In this document: piece by piece, positions 1 to 8,679 of the stretch
Layout of the letters: every line of letters begins with the position of its first letter
Numbering within the stretch: the first letter of the stretch is position 1
Source: Syntrophomonadaceae bacterium
GTDB taxonomy: Bacteria; Bacillota; Syntrophomonadia; Syntrophomonadales; Syntrophomonadaceae
Assembly: GCA_028692415.1 (NCBI GenBank)
Contig: JAQUXM010000004.1
Location: 6,863-52,406, forward strand
Reading direction: 5' to 3'
DNA: 45,544 nt
Notes under the pieces: generated by a model
Seen by the model: the letters and a program-made list of their open reading frames with translations, nothing else
What the model was told of the DNA's origin: nothing
Databases searched by the model: none
Translations under genes and position numbers: made by a program

Positions 1-136
1 CCTGGCAACCACCAACCGCAACTTTGTAGGCCGGATGGGGCATCCGGAAAGTGAAGTTTACCTCTCCAGCCCGGCGGTAGCAGCAGCCAGTGCGATCAAG
101 GGAAGAATTACAGCACCCGAGGAAATACTCAAATAA
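1..136 (+). CDS. leuC: 3-isopropylmalate dehydratase large subunit, C-terminal fragment (truncated by window start)
   Basis: Frame 2 reads [44 protein letters not shown], the typical LeuC/aconitase C-terminus, immediately upstream of leuD. Confidence 0.9.
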   Translation, partial: LATTNRNFVGRMGHPESEVYLSSPAVAAASAIKGRITAPEEILK

Positions 137-161
137 ATTCCATGGAATTGGGAGTGTTAAT

Positions 162-650
162 ATGACGTTTAGCGGTAAGGTATATAAATTTGGTGCTGAT
201 GTAGATACGGATGCGATAATTCCGGCTCGTTATTTGAATACCTTTGACCCCCAGGAATTGGCCAAACACTGTATGGAAGACGCTGACCCTGAATTTCCGG
301 CCAAGGTTAAAACCGGGGACATCATCGTTGCTGAAAAGAATTTCGGCTGCGGCAGTTCACGGGAACATGCCCCGATCGCAATAAAGGGAGCGGGTGTGGC
401 TTGTGTCATAGCCAAATCTTTTGCACGTATTTTCTATCGTAATTCAATAAATATCGGATTGCCCATTCTAGAGTGCAGTGCGGCCGTTGATGCGATTAAT
501 GAAGGTGATGAGATCGAGGTAGAATTGAAAACCGGCTGCATTAAAAACCTGCGGACTGGTGAAGAGTATCAGGCCATGCCTTTTCCTGAGTTTATGCAGG
601 GCATTATGGATAAAGGCGGCTTAATTGAATACGTGCGCGAAAAGGCTTAA
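162..650 (+). CDS. leuD: 3-isopropylmalate dehydratase small subunit
   Basis: [25 protein letters not shown]...[12 protein letters not shown]; internal ATG at 162 preferred over the ORF-track start at 90, which overlaps leuC. Confidence 0.95.
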   Translation: MTFSGKVYKFGADVDTDAIIPARYLNTFDPQELAKHCMEDADPEFPAKVKTGDIIVAEKNFGCGSSREHAPIAIKGAGVACVIAKSFARIFYRNSINIGLPILECSAAVDAINEGDEIEVELKTGCIKNLRTGEEYQAMPFPEFMQGIMDKGGLIEYVREKA

Positions 651-737
651 TGGATTACCAGTAACCTCGATAAGAACGCCATGCGCACCATGGGCACAGG
701 TAAAATCCATAACTCATAATTTGAAAGGATGGAAGTA

Positions 738-1817
738 ATGTATAAAATCGCAGTACTGCCAGGCGATGGCATAGGAGCGGAGATAGTTCCGGAGGCAATA
801 AAGGCTCTTAATGCGATAGCAGAGCGCTTTGGTCATGAGTTTGTATTTAATGAAGCCCTGATCGGAGGAGCCGCTTATGATGTGGAAGGGACCCCGCTTC
901 CTCCTGCGACTTTGGAGCTTTGCCGTCAGTCTGATGCTGTGTTGCTGGGAGCAATCGGCGGACCCAAGTGGGATAATCTTCCTGCTAAACTGCGGCCTGA
1001 AGTGGGAGCTCTGTTGCCGCTGCGCAAAGAACTGGAACTTTATGCCAATCTTCGTCCCAGTGTGCTTTTTCCGGGGCTGTTGCAGGCCTCAACTTTAAAA
1101 GAGGAAGTAATTGAGGGAGTAGATATCCTGGTAATTCGTGAATTGACCGGAGGTCTTTACTTCGGGGAGAAGAGTCGGGAAAAAACCGCTGATGGAGGCC
1201 AAAAAGCCACTGATATATTGAGCTATTCCACTTATGAGATTGAAAGAATCGTCCGCTTTGCTTATGAAGCAGCCCGCCAGCGCCGCAAAATTCTGTGCTC
1301 GGTTGACAAGGCCAATGTGCTGGAGAGTTCACGCTTGTGGCGCGAGACAGTCAGCGACCTGGCCAAAGAATATCCCGATGTGGAAACCACTCACATGTAT
1401 GTAGACAACTGCTCAATGCAGCTTATCAGAAATCCCCGGCAGTTTGACGTTATTGTTACTGAAAATATGTTTGGGGACATCCTGACCGATGAAGCTTCCA
1501 TGCTGACGGGTTCCATAGGCATGCTGCCCAGTGCTTCCATTGGCGGCCAAGTGGGGCTTTATGAACCTTCGCACGGCAGTGCTCCTGATATTGCCGGGCA
1601 GCAGAAGGCTAACCCACTGGCCACCATTTTATCAGCAGCCATGATGCTAAGGTATTCCTTCCAATTAGAAGCAGAGGCCCGGCTGATTGAAAAGGCGGTA
1701 AAAGACGTTCTAGCCGAAGGCTACCGCACCCCGGATCTGATGGAAGCCGGCAAAAAACTGCTTAACACGATAGAAATGGGGGACATGGTCGCTGAGCATA
1801 TTAGCAAGGGCGAGTAG
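738..1817 (+). CDS. leuB: 3-isopropylmalate dehydrogenase
   Basis: [20 protein letters not shown]...[11 protein letters not shown]...[13 protein letters not shown]; start at 738 (SD AAAGGA) or 729. Confidence 0.95.
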   Translation: MYKIAVLPGDGIGAEIVPEAIKALNAIAERFGHEFVFNEALIGGAAYDVEGTPLPPATLELCRQSDAVLLGAIGGPKWDNLPAKLRPEVGALLPLRKELELYANLRPSVLFPGLLQASTLKEEVIEGVDILVIRELTGGLYFGEKSREKTADGGQKATDILSYSTYEIERIVRFAYEAARQRRKILCSVDKANVLESSRLWRETVSDLAKEYPDVETTHMYVDNCSMQLIRNPRQFDVIVTENMFGDILTDEASMLTGSIGMLPSASIGGQVGLYEPSHGSAPDIAGQQKANPLATILSAAMMLRYSFQLEAEARLIEKAVKDVLAEGYRTPDLMEAGKKLLNTIEMGDMVAEHISKGE

Positions 1818-1841
1818 ATACCTATCTTTGAGGCTACAGAA

Positions 1842-3440
1842 ATGACAGGAGGTTCATCAATTGGGGATAAAAATCGAGATGTTTTAATCTATGACACTAC
1901 TTTAAGAGATGGTTCACAGGGGGAAGGCCTTGCCTTTTCCCTGGAGGACAAGATAAAGATTGCCAAAAAGCTTGACTATTTAGGAGTATCATACATAGAA
2001 GGCGGATGGCCGGGCAGCAATCCTAAAGACTTGGAGTTTTTTGTCGAGGCGCAAAAGATGGAATGGCAGCATGCCCGTATTACTGCCTTCAGTTCCACCC
2101 GCAAACCGGGCGTTGGTATCGAGCATGACAGTAATATTAAAGCACTGCTGCAGGCCGGGGTTGGTGTTGCGGCCATTTTCGGCAAAGCATGGGATTTCCA
2201 TGTTTTACGTGCCCTTGAAACCACACTGGAAGAAAACCTCAACATGGTCCGGGAGACGATTAGCTATTTAAAGGATCGTGGTTTGGAAGTTCTATTTGAT
2301 GCAGAACATTTTTTTGACGGTTATAAGAATAATCCGCAGTATGCCCTGAAGGTATTGGAGACCGCAGCTGCCGCCGGTGCTGATTGGCTGATTCTTTGCG
2401 ATACCAACGGCGGAACCATGCCATGGGAGATCGAGTCGATCATTAAAGCAGTTCAACAAATTAGTCAACTGCCCCTGGGAATTCATGCCCATAATGACTC
2501 CGCTTGTGCGGTAAGCAATTCGCTGGTGGCAATTAAACAGGGTTGCTGTCAGGTTCAGGGCACCATCAACGGTTATGGGGAGCGTTGCGGCAATGTGGAC
2601 CTTTGCGCGATTATCCCCAATCTGGAATTAAAACTAGGTAAAAAAGCCCTGCCGGCAGGTCATTTGAAGTATTTAAGCGAGGTTTCCCATTATATTGGGG
2701 AGGTTGCCAATATGCCTCATTATAATAGCCAGCCTTTTGTTGGTTATGGTGCCTTTGCCCATAAAGGCGGAATTCATGTAAATGCCTTGCTTAAAGATGC
2801 GCTCACCTATGAGCATATTGACCCGGAAGCAGTAGGCAATCATCGCCGGGTTTTGGTCTCTGAACTATCAGGCATTTCCAACTTGTTATATAAGGCCAAG
2901 GAGCTAAATCTAAACATCGATAATTATGATGATGAGACCCGCAAGGTTATCAGACAGATTAAGGAATTGGAAAGCCAGGGATTGCAATTTGAAGGAGCTG
3001 ATGCCTCCCTGGAGCTTTTCCTGCGCAAAGCATTTGGACAACATGATGATTTTTTCCAATTGAAAAACTTGAAATTGATTATTGAGAAAAATGAAGATGA
3101 TGATATTACCGCTGAAGCAGTTGTAAAACTGCTGGTGGGAGACAAGGTTTTTCATACGGCTGCTGAAGGCGATGGGCCGGTCAATGCTTTGGACAATTCC
3201 TTGCGCAAGGCTTTGACTGAAGTATATCCAGAAATAGCAAAGATGCATCTTAGCGACTATAAGGTGCGGGTGCTAGACGGCAATCAAGGAACCGCTGCCC
3301 GAGTCAGAGTTCTTATAGAATCAGCAAACGAAACAAACCAGTGGAGCACCGTGGGTGTTTCGGAAAATATCATTGAGGCCTCCTGGCAGGCGATTGTAGA
3401 CAGTATCAACTATATGCTTATGAAAAGAGACTTGAGCTAA
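1842..3440 (+). CDS. cimA: (R)-citramalate synthase
   Basis: HMGL-like N-terminus LIYDTTLRDGSQGEGLAFSLEDKIKIAKKLDYLGVSYIEGGWPGSNPKD plus LeuA-type C-terminal domain; length and motifs match the CimA class rather than 2-isopropylmalate synthase. Start codon is ambiguous (see findings). Confidence 0.88.
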   Translation: MTGGSSIGDKNRDVLIYDTTLRDGSQGEGLAFSLEDKIKIAKKLDYLGVSYIEGGWPGSNPKDLEFFVEAQKMEWQHARITAFSSTRKPGVGIEHDSNIKALLQAGVGVAAIFGKAWDFHVLRALETTLEENLNMVRETISYLKDRGLEVLFDAEHFFDGYKNNPQYALKVLETAAAAGADWLILCDTNGGTMPWEIESIIKAVQQISQLPLGIHAHNDSACAVSNSLVAIKQGCCQVQGTINGYGERCGNVDLCAIIPNLELKLGKKALPAGHLKYLSEVSHYIGEVANMPHYNSQPFVGYGAFAHKGGIHVNALLKDALTYEHIDPEAVGNHRRVLVSELSGISNLLYKAKELNLNIDNYDDETRKVIRQIKELESQGLQFEGADASLELFLRKAFGQHDDFFQLKNLKLIIEKNEDDDITAEAVVKLLVGDKVFHTAAEGDGPVNALDNSLRKALTEVYPEIAKMHLSDYKVRVLDGNQGTAARVRVLIESANETNQWSTVGVSENIIEASWQAIVDSINYMLMKRDLS

Positions 3441-3444
3441 ATGG

Positions 3445-3474
3445 GCTGACAAGGGGACGGTTCTCCTTGTCAGC
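3445..3474. repeat. GGGGACGGTTCT-family hairpin after cimA, possibly acting as terminator
   Basis: GCTGACAAGG-ggacggttct-CCTTGTCAGC, 10-bp stem. Confidence 0.7.
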
Positions 3475-3641
3475 ATCCTTTTGTCGAAAAGAAAATTAGT
3501 ACAAAGTCGAAAAAGGATTGACGGATAGTAAATCCTAAATTAAAATATTTAAGAATAAGCGGTGGAAATAATGGAATCAAATACTAAAACATAGAAAAAT
3601 GGAAAATATAGTAAACTATGGCTGGGGAGAAGGAAAAAATC

Positions 3642-3962
3642 ATGAAAGATTATAGCCCGGTACATAACTGCTACCGGGCAGTATTATCATTGGTTAACCA
3701 CTTGGATTCAGTCTGCAAGAATAAGAATAGTCTGGTATCAATCTATGAAGAATTGAGTGAGCTGGCTTTCTATATTATGGAAGACGATGGGGAGCTAATG
3801 TGCAGAGTTATAGAACAAATGAAACGTAGTATTGATGAGCTTCAATGCGGTAGTCATCTCAAATCTGAGGAAGATCGACAACGATTTGATTTTATTACCG
3901 GTGAGATAAAAACGCATTTAAATTTCCTGGTAATTGAATATAGTAATAGAAATAGCCGATGA
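3642..3962 (+). CDS. hypothetical protein
   Basis: MKDYSPVHNCYRAVLSLVNHLDSVCKNKNSL...; SD-like GAAGG upstream; no family recognised. Confidence 0.6.
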   Translation: MKDYSPVHNCYRAVLSLVNHLDSVCKNKNSLVSIYEELSELAFYIMEDDGELMCRVIEQMKRSIDELQCGSHLKSEEDRQRFDFITGEIKTHLNFLVIEYSNRNSR

Positions 3963-3990
3963 AGTTCCTCTGCGGGGGAACTTCTTGTGT
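3961..3990 (+). terminator. putative hairpin terminator
   Basis: GAAGTTCC-tctgcggg-GGAACTTC followed by TTGTGTT. Confidence 0.45.
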
Positions 3991-4058
3991 TATACTGTCA
4001 GAAAATGAAACTTATTGTTTATAGTGATCCAGCAAAGTATGTCGGGGGGAGGATACAG

Positions 4059-5093
4059 ATGAAGGCAATGATCATGGCTGCCGGGGTAGGATCCAGGTTA
4101 ATGCCCCTGACCATGGAAATTCCCAAACCAATGATACCTATGGTTAACCAGCCATTAATGGAAGGGACCATTAAACTTTTATGCGAATATGGTTTTAAAG
4201 AGATTATAGCCAATCTTCATCATCAAAAGCAGGTTATTATTGATCATTTTGCGGATGGCCAGGAGTTTGGTCTGCAGCTTGGTTATTCTCCTGAAGATGA
4301 GTTGCTGGGCACAGCCGGGGGAGTTAAAAATTGCGAGTGGTTCCTGGATGATTGTTTTGTAGTTATTAGCGGTGATGCACTTACTGACGTCGACCTCATT
4401 TCTTTATTGTCCCAGCATAAAAAAAATGGTGCCCTGGCCACTATAGCTCTTAAAGAGGTTCGGGATGTCGAACAGTTTGGGGTAGTAATTATTGATGATA
4501 TGGGAAAGATTAGGCAATTTCAGGAAAAACCAAAGGAGGAGGAGGCACTCAGTCGCCTGGCCAATACCGGTATATATATTTTTGAACCCGAGATTTTTAA
4601 ATATATCCCAGCCCGGCAATTTTATGATTTCGGCAAGCAGGTATTTCCGGAATTGGTTAAGATAGGGGCCCCCTTCTTTGGCGTCCCGATTGATAGTTAT
4701 TGGTGTGATATTGGTGATTTGGAGACCTATCGCCAGGCACATGGTGATATTCTGGAAGGCAAGCTTAATATTAAATGTCAGACTCTGATGTATAATAGCG
4801 GGGAAGGTAAAATGGTGCTGGGCGAGGGGTCAGAGATCAGTAATGAAGCATGTATCCAGGGAAACGTAGTGATAGGTCAGAATTGCAGGATAAAAGCCGG
4901 AGCCTATATAAGTGATTCGGTCATCTGGGATAATAGCATTATAGAAACTGGCGCGAACCTAAATAGTTGTATAGTTGGAAGATCATGCAAAATAGGCCGG
5001 TCAGCATTGATCAACCCTGGAGCGGTGATTGCCAGCGGCTGTCAGCTTGCAGATCGTGCCCAAGTAGCTCCCGGCCAAAAGATAAGCAGATGA
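4059..5093 (+). CDS. NDP-sugar pyrophosphorylase / mannose-1-phosphate guanylyltransferase-like nucleotidyltransferase
   Basis: MKAMIMAAGVGSRLMPLTMEIPKPMIPMVNQPLMEG; C-terminal left-handed beta-helix-like repeats; SD GGGAGG before ATG 4059. Confidence 0.88.
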   Translation: MKAMIMAAGVGSRLMPLTMEIPKPMIPMVNQPLMEGTIKLLCEYGFKEIIANLHHQKQVIIDHFADGQEFGLQLGYSPEDELLGTAGGVKNCEWFLDDCFVVISGDALTDVDLISLLSQHKKNGALATIALKEVRDVEQFGVVIIDDMGKIRQFQEKPKEEEALSRLANTGIYIFEPEIFKYIPARQFYDFGKQVFPELVKIGAPFFGVPIDSYWCDIGDLETYRQAHGDILEGKLNIKCQTLMYNSGEGKMVLGEGSEISNEACIQGNVVIGQNCRIKAGAYISDSVIWDNSIIETGANLNSCIVGRSCKIGRSALINPGAVIASGCQLADRAQVAPGQKISR

Positions 5094-5112
5094 CAAGGGT
5101 ACATGACAAGGG

Positions 5113-5178
5113 CATGACAAGGGGAAGGTTCTCCTGTCAGGAAATATTTCCTGACAGGAGAACCTTCCCCTTGTCATG
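5113..5178. repeat. 66-bp perfect palindrome, GGGGAAGGTTCT variant of the GGGGACGGTTCT repeat family
   Basis: CATGACAAGGGGAAGGTTCTCCTGTCAGGAAAT|ATTTCCTGACAGGAGAACCTTCCCCTTGTCATG. Confidence 0.95.
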
Positions 5179-5186
5179 TACCGTCC

Positions 5187-5744
5187 CTACTCCGTGAGCA
5201 GCTTTTTAAATCCCGCATCCAGTTCCTGCAGATTACCCTGTTTAACTTGCTCCAGATCCTGAGCAGCAACTGGTGACATGTTGAAAATGCGATATTTCCC
5301 TTTTTCTTTGATTAGTATGGCCAGTTCCATACCTGAAGGCTGATCGTTTTCTTTAAAAGTATATACTACCAGAGCACTATACTCGGCTTTTTTGGTATAG
5401 CTGGGCATAAGCTCGATGCTTATATTTTTAGGCAATTCATTTTTACTTTCGATTTCGGCAATTACTTTACTGCTTTCCTTTTCAATAGTTTCCCGGTTTT
5501 CCAGCAATTGGGCCGGAGTCATGGTGCTGTATTGAGGAAGGAAACGTATTGACCAAAAAACACTTAGGTTTTTGGAGACCGTATCATAATCCCGTTCAAA
5601 ATACGATTGGTAAAAGTCCTGCACCGTTTTTTCCGGGGAGGATTCCACAAAAGCTGCATAATAATACATTGAACCAATTATAACCACTATAAGCAATGGT
5701 ATAAAAGTGGGGATACTACGGGTAGTTGGTTTACTCAATATCAA
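5187..5744 (-). CDS. hypothetical membrane-anchored protein
   Basis: N-terminal TM segment FIPLLIVVIIGSMYYYAAF followed by SSPEKTVQDFYQSYFERDYDTV (DUF-like extracytoplasmic domain). Confidence 0.7.
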   Translation of the reverse strand: MILSKPTTRSIPTFIPLLIVVIIGSMYYYAAFVESSPEKTVQDFYQSYFERDYDTVSKNLSVFWSIRFLPQYSTMTPAQLLENRETIEKESSKVIAEIESKNELPKNISIELMPSYTKKAEYSALVVYTFKENDQPSGMELAILIKEKGKYRIFNMSPVAAQDLEQVKQGNLQELDAGFKKLLTE

Positions 5745-5807
5745 AATACCTCGCTTTCCTTTACAATTATAAGTATGATTCTAACAGATTGGAAATGTAT
5801 TAACAAT

Positions 5808-5942
5808 AACGAGGCGGAAAGACGGCCACCCCTCCTTTAAGTGGTTGGGTTACCATTAACAAACCAGGCAGTGGGTTTTAATCGCCCGCCTCGTTGCACG
5901 GTGCGGAAGTAACTGCTTCGCAGTTTCTTCCGATGTTTAAAA
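5808..5942 (+). repeat. two-hairpin dispersed element, copy A
   Basis: AACGAGGCGG...CCGCCTCGTTG then GGAAGtAACTGCTTCGCAGTTTCTTCC; similar sequence recurs at 7210, 7313, 9953(-), 34595 and 38730. Confidence 0.85.
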
Positions 5943-5969
5943 GGGACATGATTTCAGGAGGATGACCAT

Positions 5970-7211
5970 TTGAAGAAGGTTATTGTAGTAGGAGGGGGCC
6001 CGGCTGGGATGATGGCCGCTGCAGTTGCAGCCCGGCAGGGGGCTAAAGTCACTTTATTGGAAAAGAAAGAGGCGGTAGGCAAGAAACTGGTCATAACCGG
6101 CAAGGGACGCTGTAACCTGACTTCGGCAATTCCTGATGACCGCTTTATGGCTGGCTATGCCTGTAACGGGAGATTTTTGTACAGTGCGCTGCATGAGTTT
6201 TCCAGTCGTGACTTAATAGATTTTTTTGCGGACAATGGTTTGAAATGCAAGGTAGAAAGAGGACAGCGGGTATTCCCCGAATCCGACCGGGCTGCGGATG
6301 TGGTGAGTATCCTTTATCAAGACCTTATCCATGGGGGAGTCGAACTAAGAAAAAGTGTGGCGGTTAAGGGTCTATATATACATGGCGGGGTGTTAAAAGG
6401 CGTGGCGACGGAGCAGGGAAGACTGGAAGGCGGTGCCGTAGTTATAGCCACGGGTGGCATGTCATATCCCGGAACCGGTTCCACCGGTGATGGCTATGCC
6501 TGGGCCCGGGCAGCAGGGCATCATATTGTTGAACCTCGCCCGGGCCTGGTTCCGCTGGTAACCGCGGAGGCCTGGGTAAAGGAACTGCAGGGTTTAAGCC
6601 TTAAAAATGTACGGGCTTCATCCTACCGGGAGGATGGGAAAAAAATCAATGAGGAATTTGGGGAAATGCTTTTTACGCACTTTGGCGTATCAGGTCCAAT
6701 CATCCTAAGTATGAGCCGGGATATTGGCGAATATCTGTTTTCCCGGGGTCATAAGGTAAAAATGCTGCTTGATTTAAAACCGGCTTTGGATGAGCAGCAG
6801 TTGGACCAGCGCCTGCAAAAGGATCTGGCTAAAAACACCCGTCGGCAGTTTAAAAACGCTTTAGATGAACTGCTGCCCCGCAAGCTTATACCGGTGATAA
6901 TAGAACTAAGTCAAATAGATCCGGAGAAGGAATGTCATCAAGTAACTCGCGACGAGCGAAAAAAACTCCTGCACTTGTTAAAAGGCCTTGAACTTGGCAT
7001 AGTTAAGACTCGACCGCTGGCTGAAGCTATTGTCACTGCCGGCGGGGTGGATGTTAAGGAAGTAAATCCGCGGACGATGGAATCCCGTTTGTTGAAGGAT
7101 TTATTCTTTGCCGGGGAAATCTTGGATGTTGATGGTTATACTGGAGGATTTAACCTGCAGGCAGCATTTTCAACGGGTTTTGTAGCCGGCAAAAATGCGG
7201 CTTTGTTATAA
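5970..7211 (+). CDS. NAD(P)/FAD-dependent oxidoreductase, HI0933/YhiN/BaiN-like flavoprotein
   Basis: MKKVIVVGGGPAGMMAAAVAARQGAKVTLLEKKEAVGKKLVITGKGRCNLT...GGVDVKEVNPRTMESRLLKDLFFAGEILDVDGYTGGFNLQAAFSTG. Confidence 0.92.
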   Translation: MKKVIVVGGGPAGMMAAAVAARQGAKVTLLEKKEAVGKKLVITGKGRCNLTSAIPDDRFMAGYACNGRFLYSALHEFSSRDLIDFFADNGLKCKVERGQRVFPESDRAADVVSILYQDLIHGGVELRKSVAVKGLYIHGGVLKGVATEQGRLEGGAVVIATGGMSYPGTGSTGDGYAWARAAGHHIVEPRPGLVPLVTAEAWVKELQGLSLKNVRASSYREDGKKINEEFGEMLFTHFGVSGPIILSMSRDIGEYLFSRGHKVKMLLDLKPALDEQQLDQRLQKDLAKNTRRQFKNALDELLPRKLIPVIIELSQIDPEKECHQVTRDERKKLLHLLKGLELGIVKTRPLAEAIVTAGGVDVKEVNPRTMESRLLKDLFFAGEILDVDGYTGGFNLQAAFSTGFVAGKNAALL

Positions 7212-7312
7212 CGAGGCGTAAAGCTCTCCCTCGCTTCTTTAAGCTTTCGGGCTGCAATTAACAAAACAGGCGTTGAGTTCTAATCCCCTGCCTCGTTGCA
7301 GCGGTGTGTTGA
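7210..7312 (+). repeat. two-hairpin dispersed element, copy B1 (lacks the 3' hairpin)
   Basis: AACGAGGCGTAAAGC...CTGCCTCGTTGCAGCGGTGTGTTG; starts inside the TAA stop of the preceding gene. Confidence 0.8.
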
Positions 7313-7444
7313 AACGAAGCGGAAAACTGTCCTCCCGCTTCTTTAAACGCTCGGGTTGCTATTAACAAAAAAGACGTTGGGTTCTAATCTCCAGCCGCAG
7401 CGGTGTGCTGAAACTACTCCGCAGTCTCTTCGGATGCTTAAATA
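7313..7444 (+). repeat. two-hairpin dispersed element, copy B2 (tandem to B1)
   Basis: AACGAAGCGGAAAACTGTCCTCCCGCTTCTTTAAACG...GCAGTCTCTTCGGATGCTTAAATA. Confidence 0.8.
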
Positions 7445-7550
7445 AGATGAACTGCCGGGCAGGCTATTACGCAAGGCTGCTATTCGTTGACGAAACAGGG
7501 CATTTCTGCTACTATGTGAGTTGATTATGAGATAATGGAGGGAATTGGAA

Positions 7551-8435
7551 GTGAGCACCACTAAATTGCTTGACTATAAAGGCTCATCTGATTATATCGT
7601 ATCAGATGAGTTGAGAAACAGTGTAAATATAGCGGTTGCATTGCAAAAACCGCTCTTGATCAAGGGCGAACCAGGCACCGGTAAAACGATGCTGGCAGAG
7701 AGTATTGCCAAATCCTTGGGGATGGAACTGATTATATGGAATATAAAATCAACCACCAAAGCCCAGGAAGGACTATATTTGTATGATACTGTACAGAGGC
7801 TATATGACAGCCAATTTGGGGAAAGCAATGTCTCTGATATCAAGAAATATATAAAACTGGGCAAGCTTGGCGAGGCCTTCCTGTCCGGTAAACAGGTCGT
7901 CTTACTGATTGATGAAATCGACAAAGCCGACCTGGAATTCCCCAATGACCTTTTGTGGGAACTGGACCAGATGAGTTTTTATATTCCGGAAACCAAGGAG
8001 ACCATTGCCGCCAAGAACCGCCCCATCGTAATCATTACCAGTAATGCGGAGAAGGAACTGCCGGATGCATTTCTGCGGCGCTGTATCTTTCATTATATTG
8101 CTTTCCCTGATCCCGAGGGTATGGAAAAGATTATTGCCGTGCATCACCCGCGCTTGGAGAAACGCTTGCTGGAACAGGCTATGGAAACCTTTTACATGTT
8201 GAGAAATATCCCCAGCATACAAAAACGCCCCAGCACCAGCGAATTGATCGACTGGCTGCAGGCCCTGGTAGTTGGCGGAATCAGCCCTAACAAGATTAAA
8301 CAGGACCTCCCCTTCCTGGGTGTTTTACTTAAGAAAAATGAAGATCTGGATACCATGTTAAACCAGCTTTATGGTAAAACCCAGAACAAGACTCCCAATG
8401 TAAAGAATAATGCCTATAATCGCTACCGCTATTAG
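7551..8435 (+). CDS. MoxR-like AAA+ ATPase
   Basis: Walker A KGEPGTGKTMLAESIA, Walker B VVLLIDEIDKAD; GTG 7551 (or TTG 7545) after GGAGG. Confidence 0.92.
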   Translation: MSTTKLLDYKGSSDYIVSDELRNSVNIAVALQKPLLIKGEPGTGKTMLAESIAKSLGMELIIWNIKSTTKAQEGLYLYDTVQRLYDSQFGESNVSDIKKYIKLGKLGEAFLSGKQVVLLIDEIDKADLEFPNDLLWELDQMSFYIPETKETIAAKNRPIVIITSNAEKELPDAFLRRCIFHYIAFPDPEGMEKIIAVHHPRLEKRLLEQAMETFYMLRNIPSIQKRPSTSELIDWLQALVVGGISPNKIKQDLPFLGVLLKKNEDLDTMLNQLYGKTQNKTPNVKNNAYNRYRY

Positions 8436-8437
8436 CG

Positions 8438-8661
8438 GGTAAGGCGTGAGGGGTTAGGGGAAGAACGTACTTGCTACCAACATTAAAAACAAGTTAACCC
8501 TTTACCTTCAATTATTATTGATACTTGGTGCTTGATTGGATTAAACCGAATCATAAAAGGTGTTTTTGAACCGGATGTATAGAAAAGAACTGCCGTAATA
8601 TAAATTAAGGTGTGAAATTATTAATTGGTCTACTCCTCACCCCTCACGCCTTACCCCTTAC
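8438..8661. repeat. intergenic element bounded by inverted heptad arrays
   Basis: GGTAAGGCGTGAGGGGTTAGGGG at 8438-8460 and CCTCACCCCTCACGCCTTACCCCTTA at 8634-8661 in opposite orientation. Confidence 0.7.
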
Positions 8662-8679
8662 GATCCGAAGGAGTTTGTG

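Noticed and set aside
985-1332. Antisense ORFs inside leuB and similar shadow ORFs throughout (e.g. 2910..3248, 8767..9252, 13531..13989, 14796..15227, 40157..40606)
   Set aside because: Fully contained opposite well-supported coding genes; no independent evidence.
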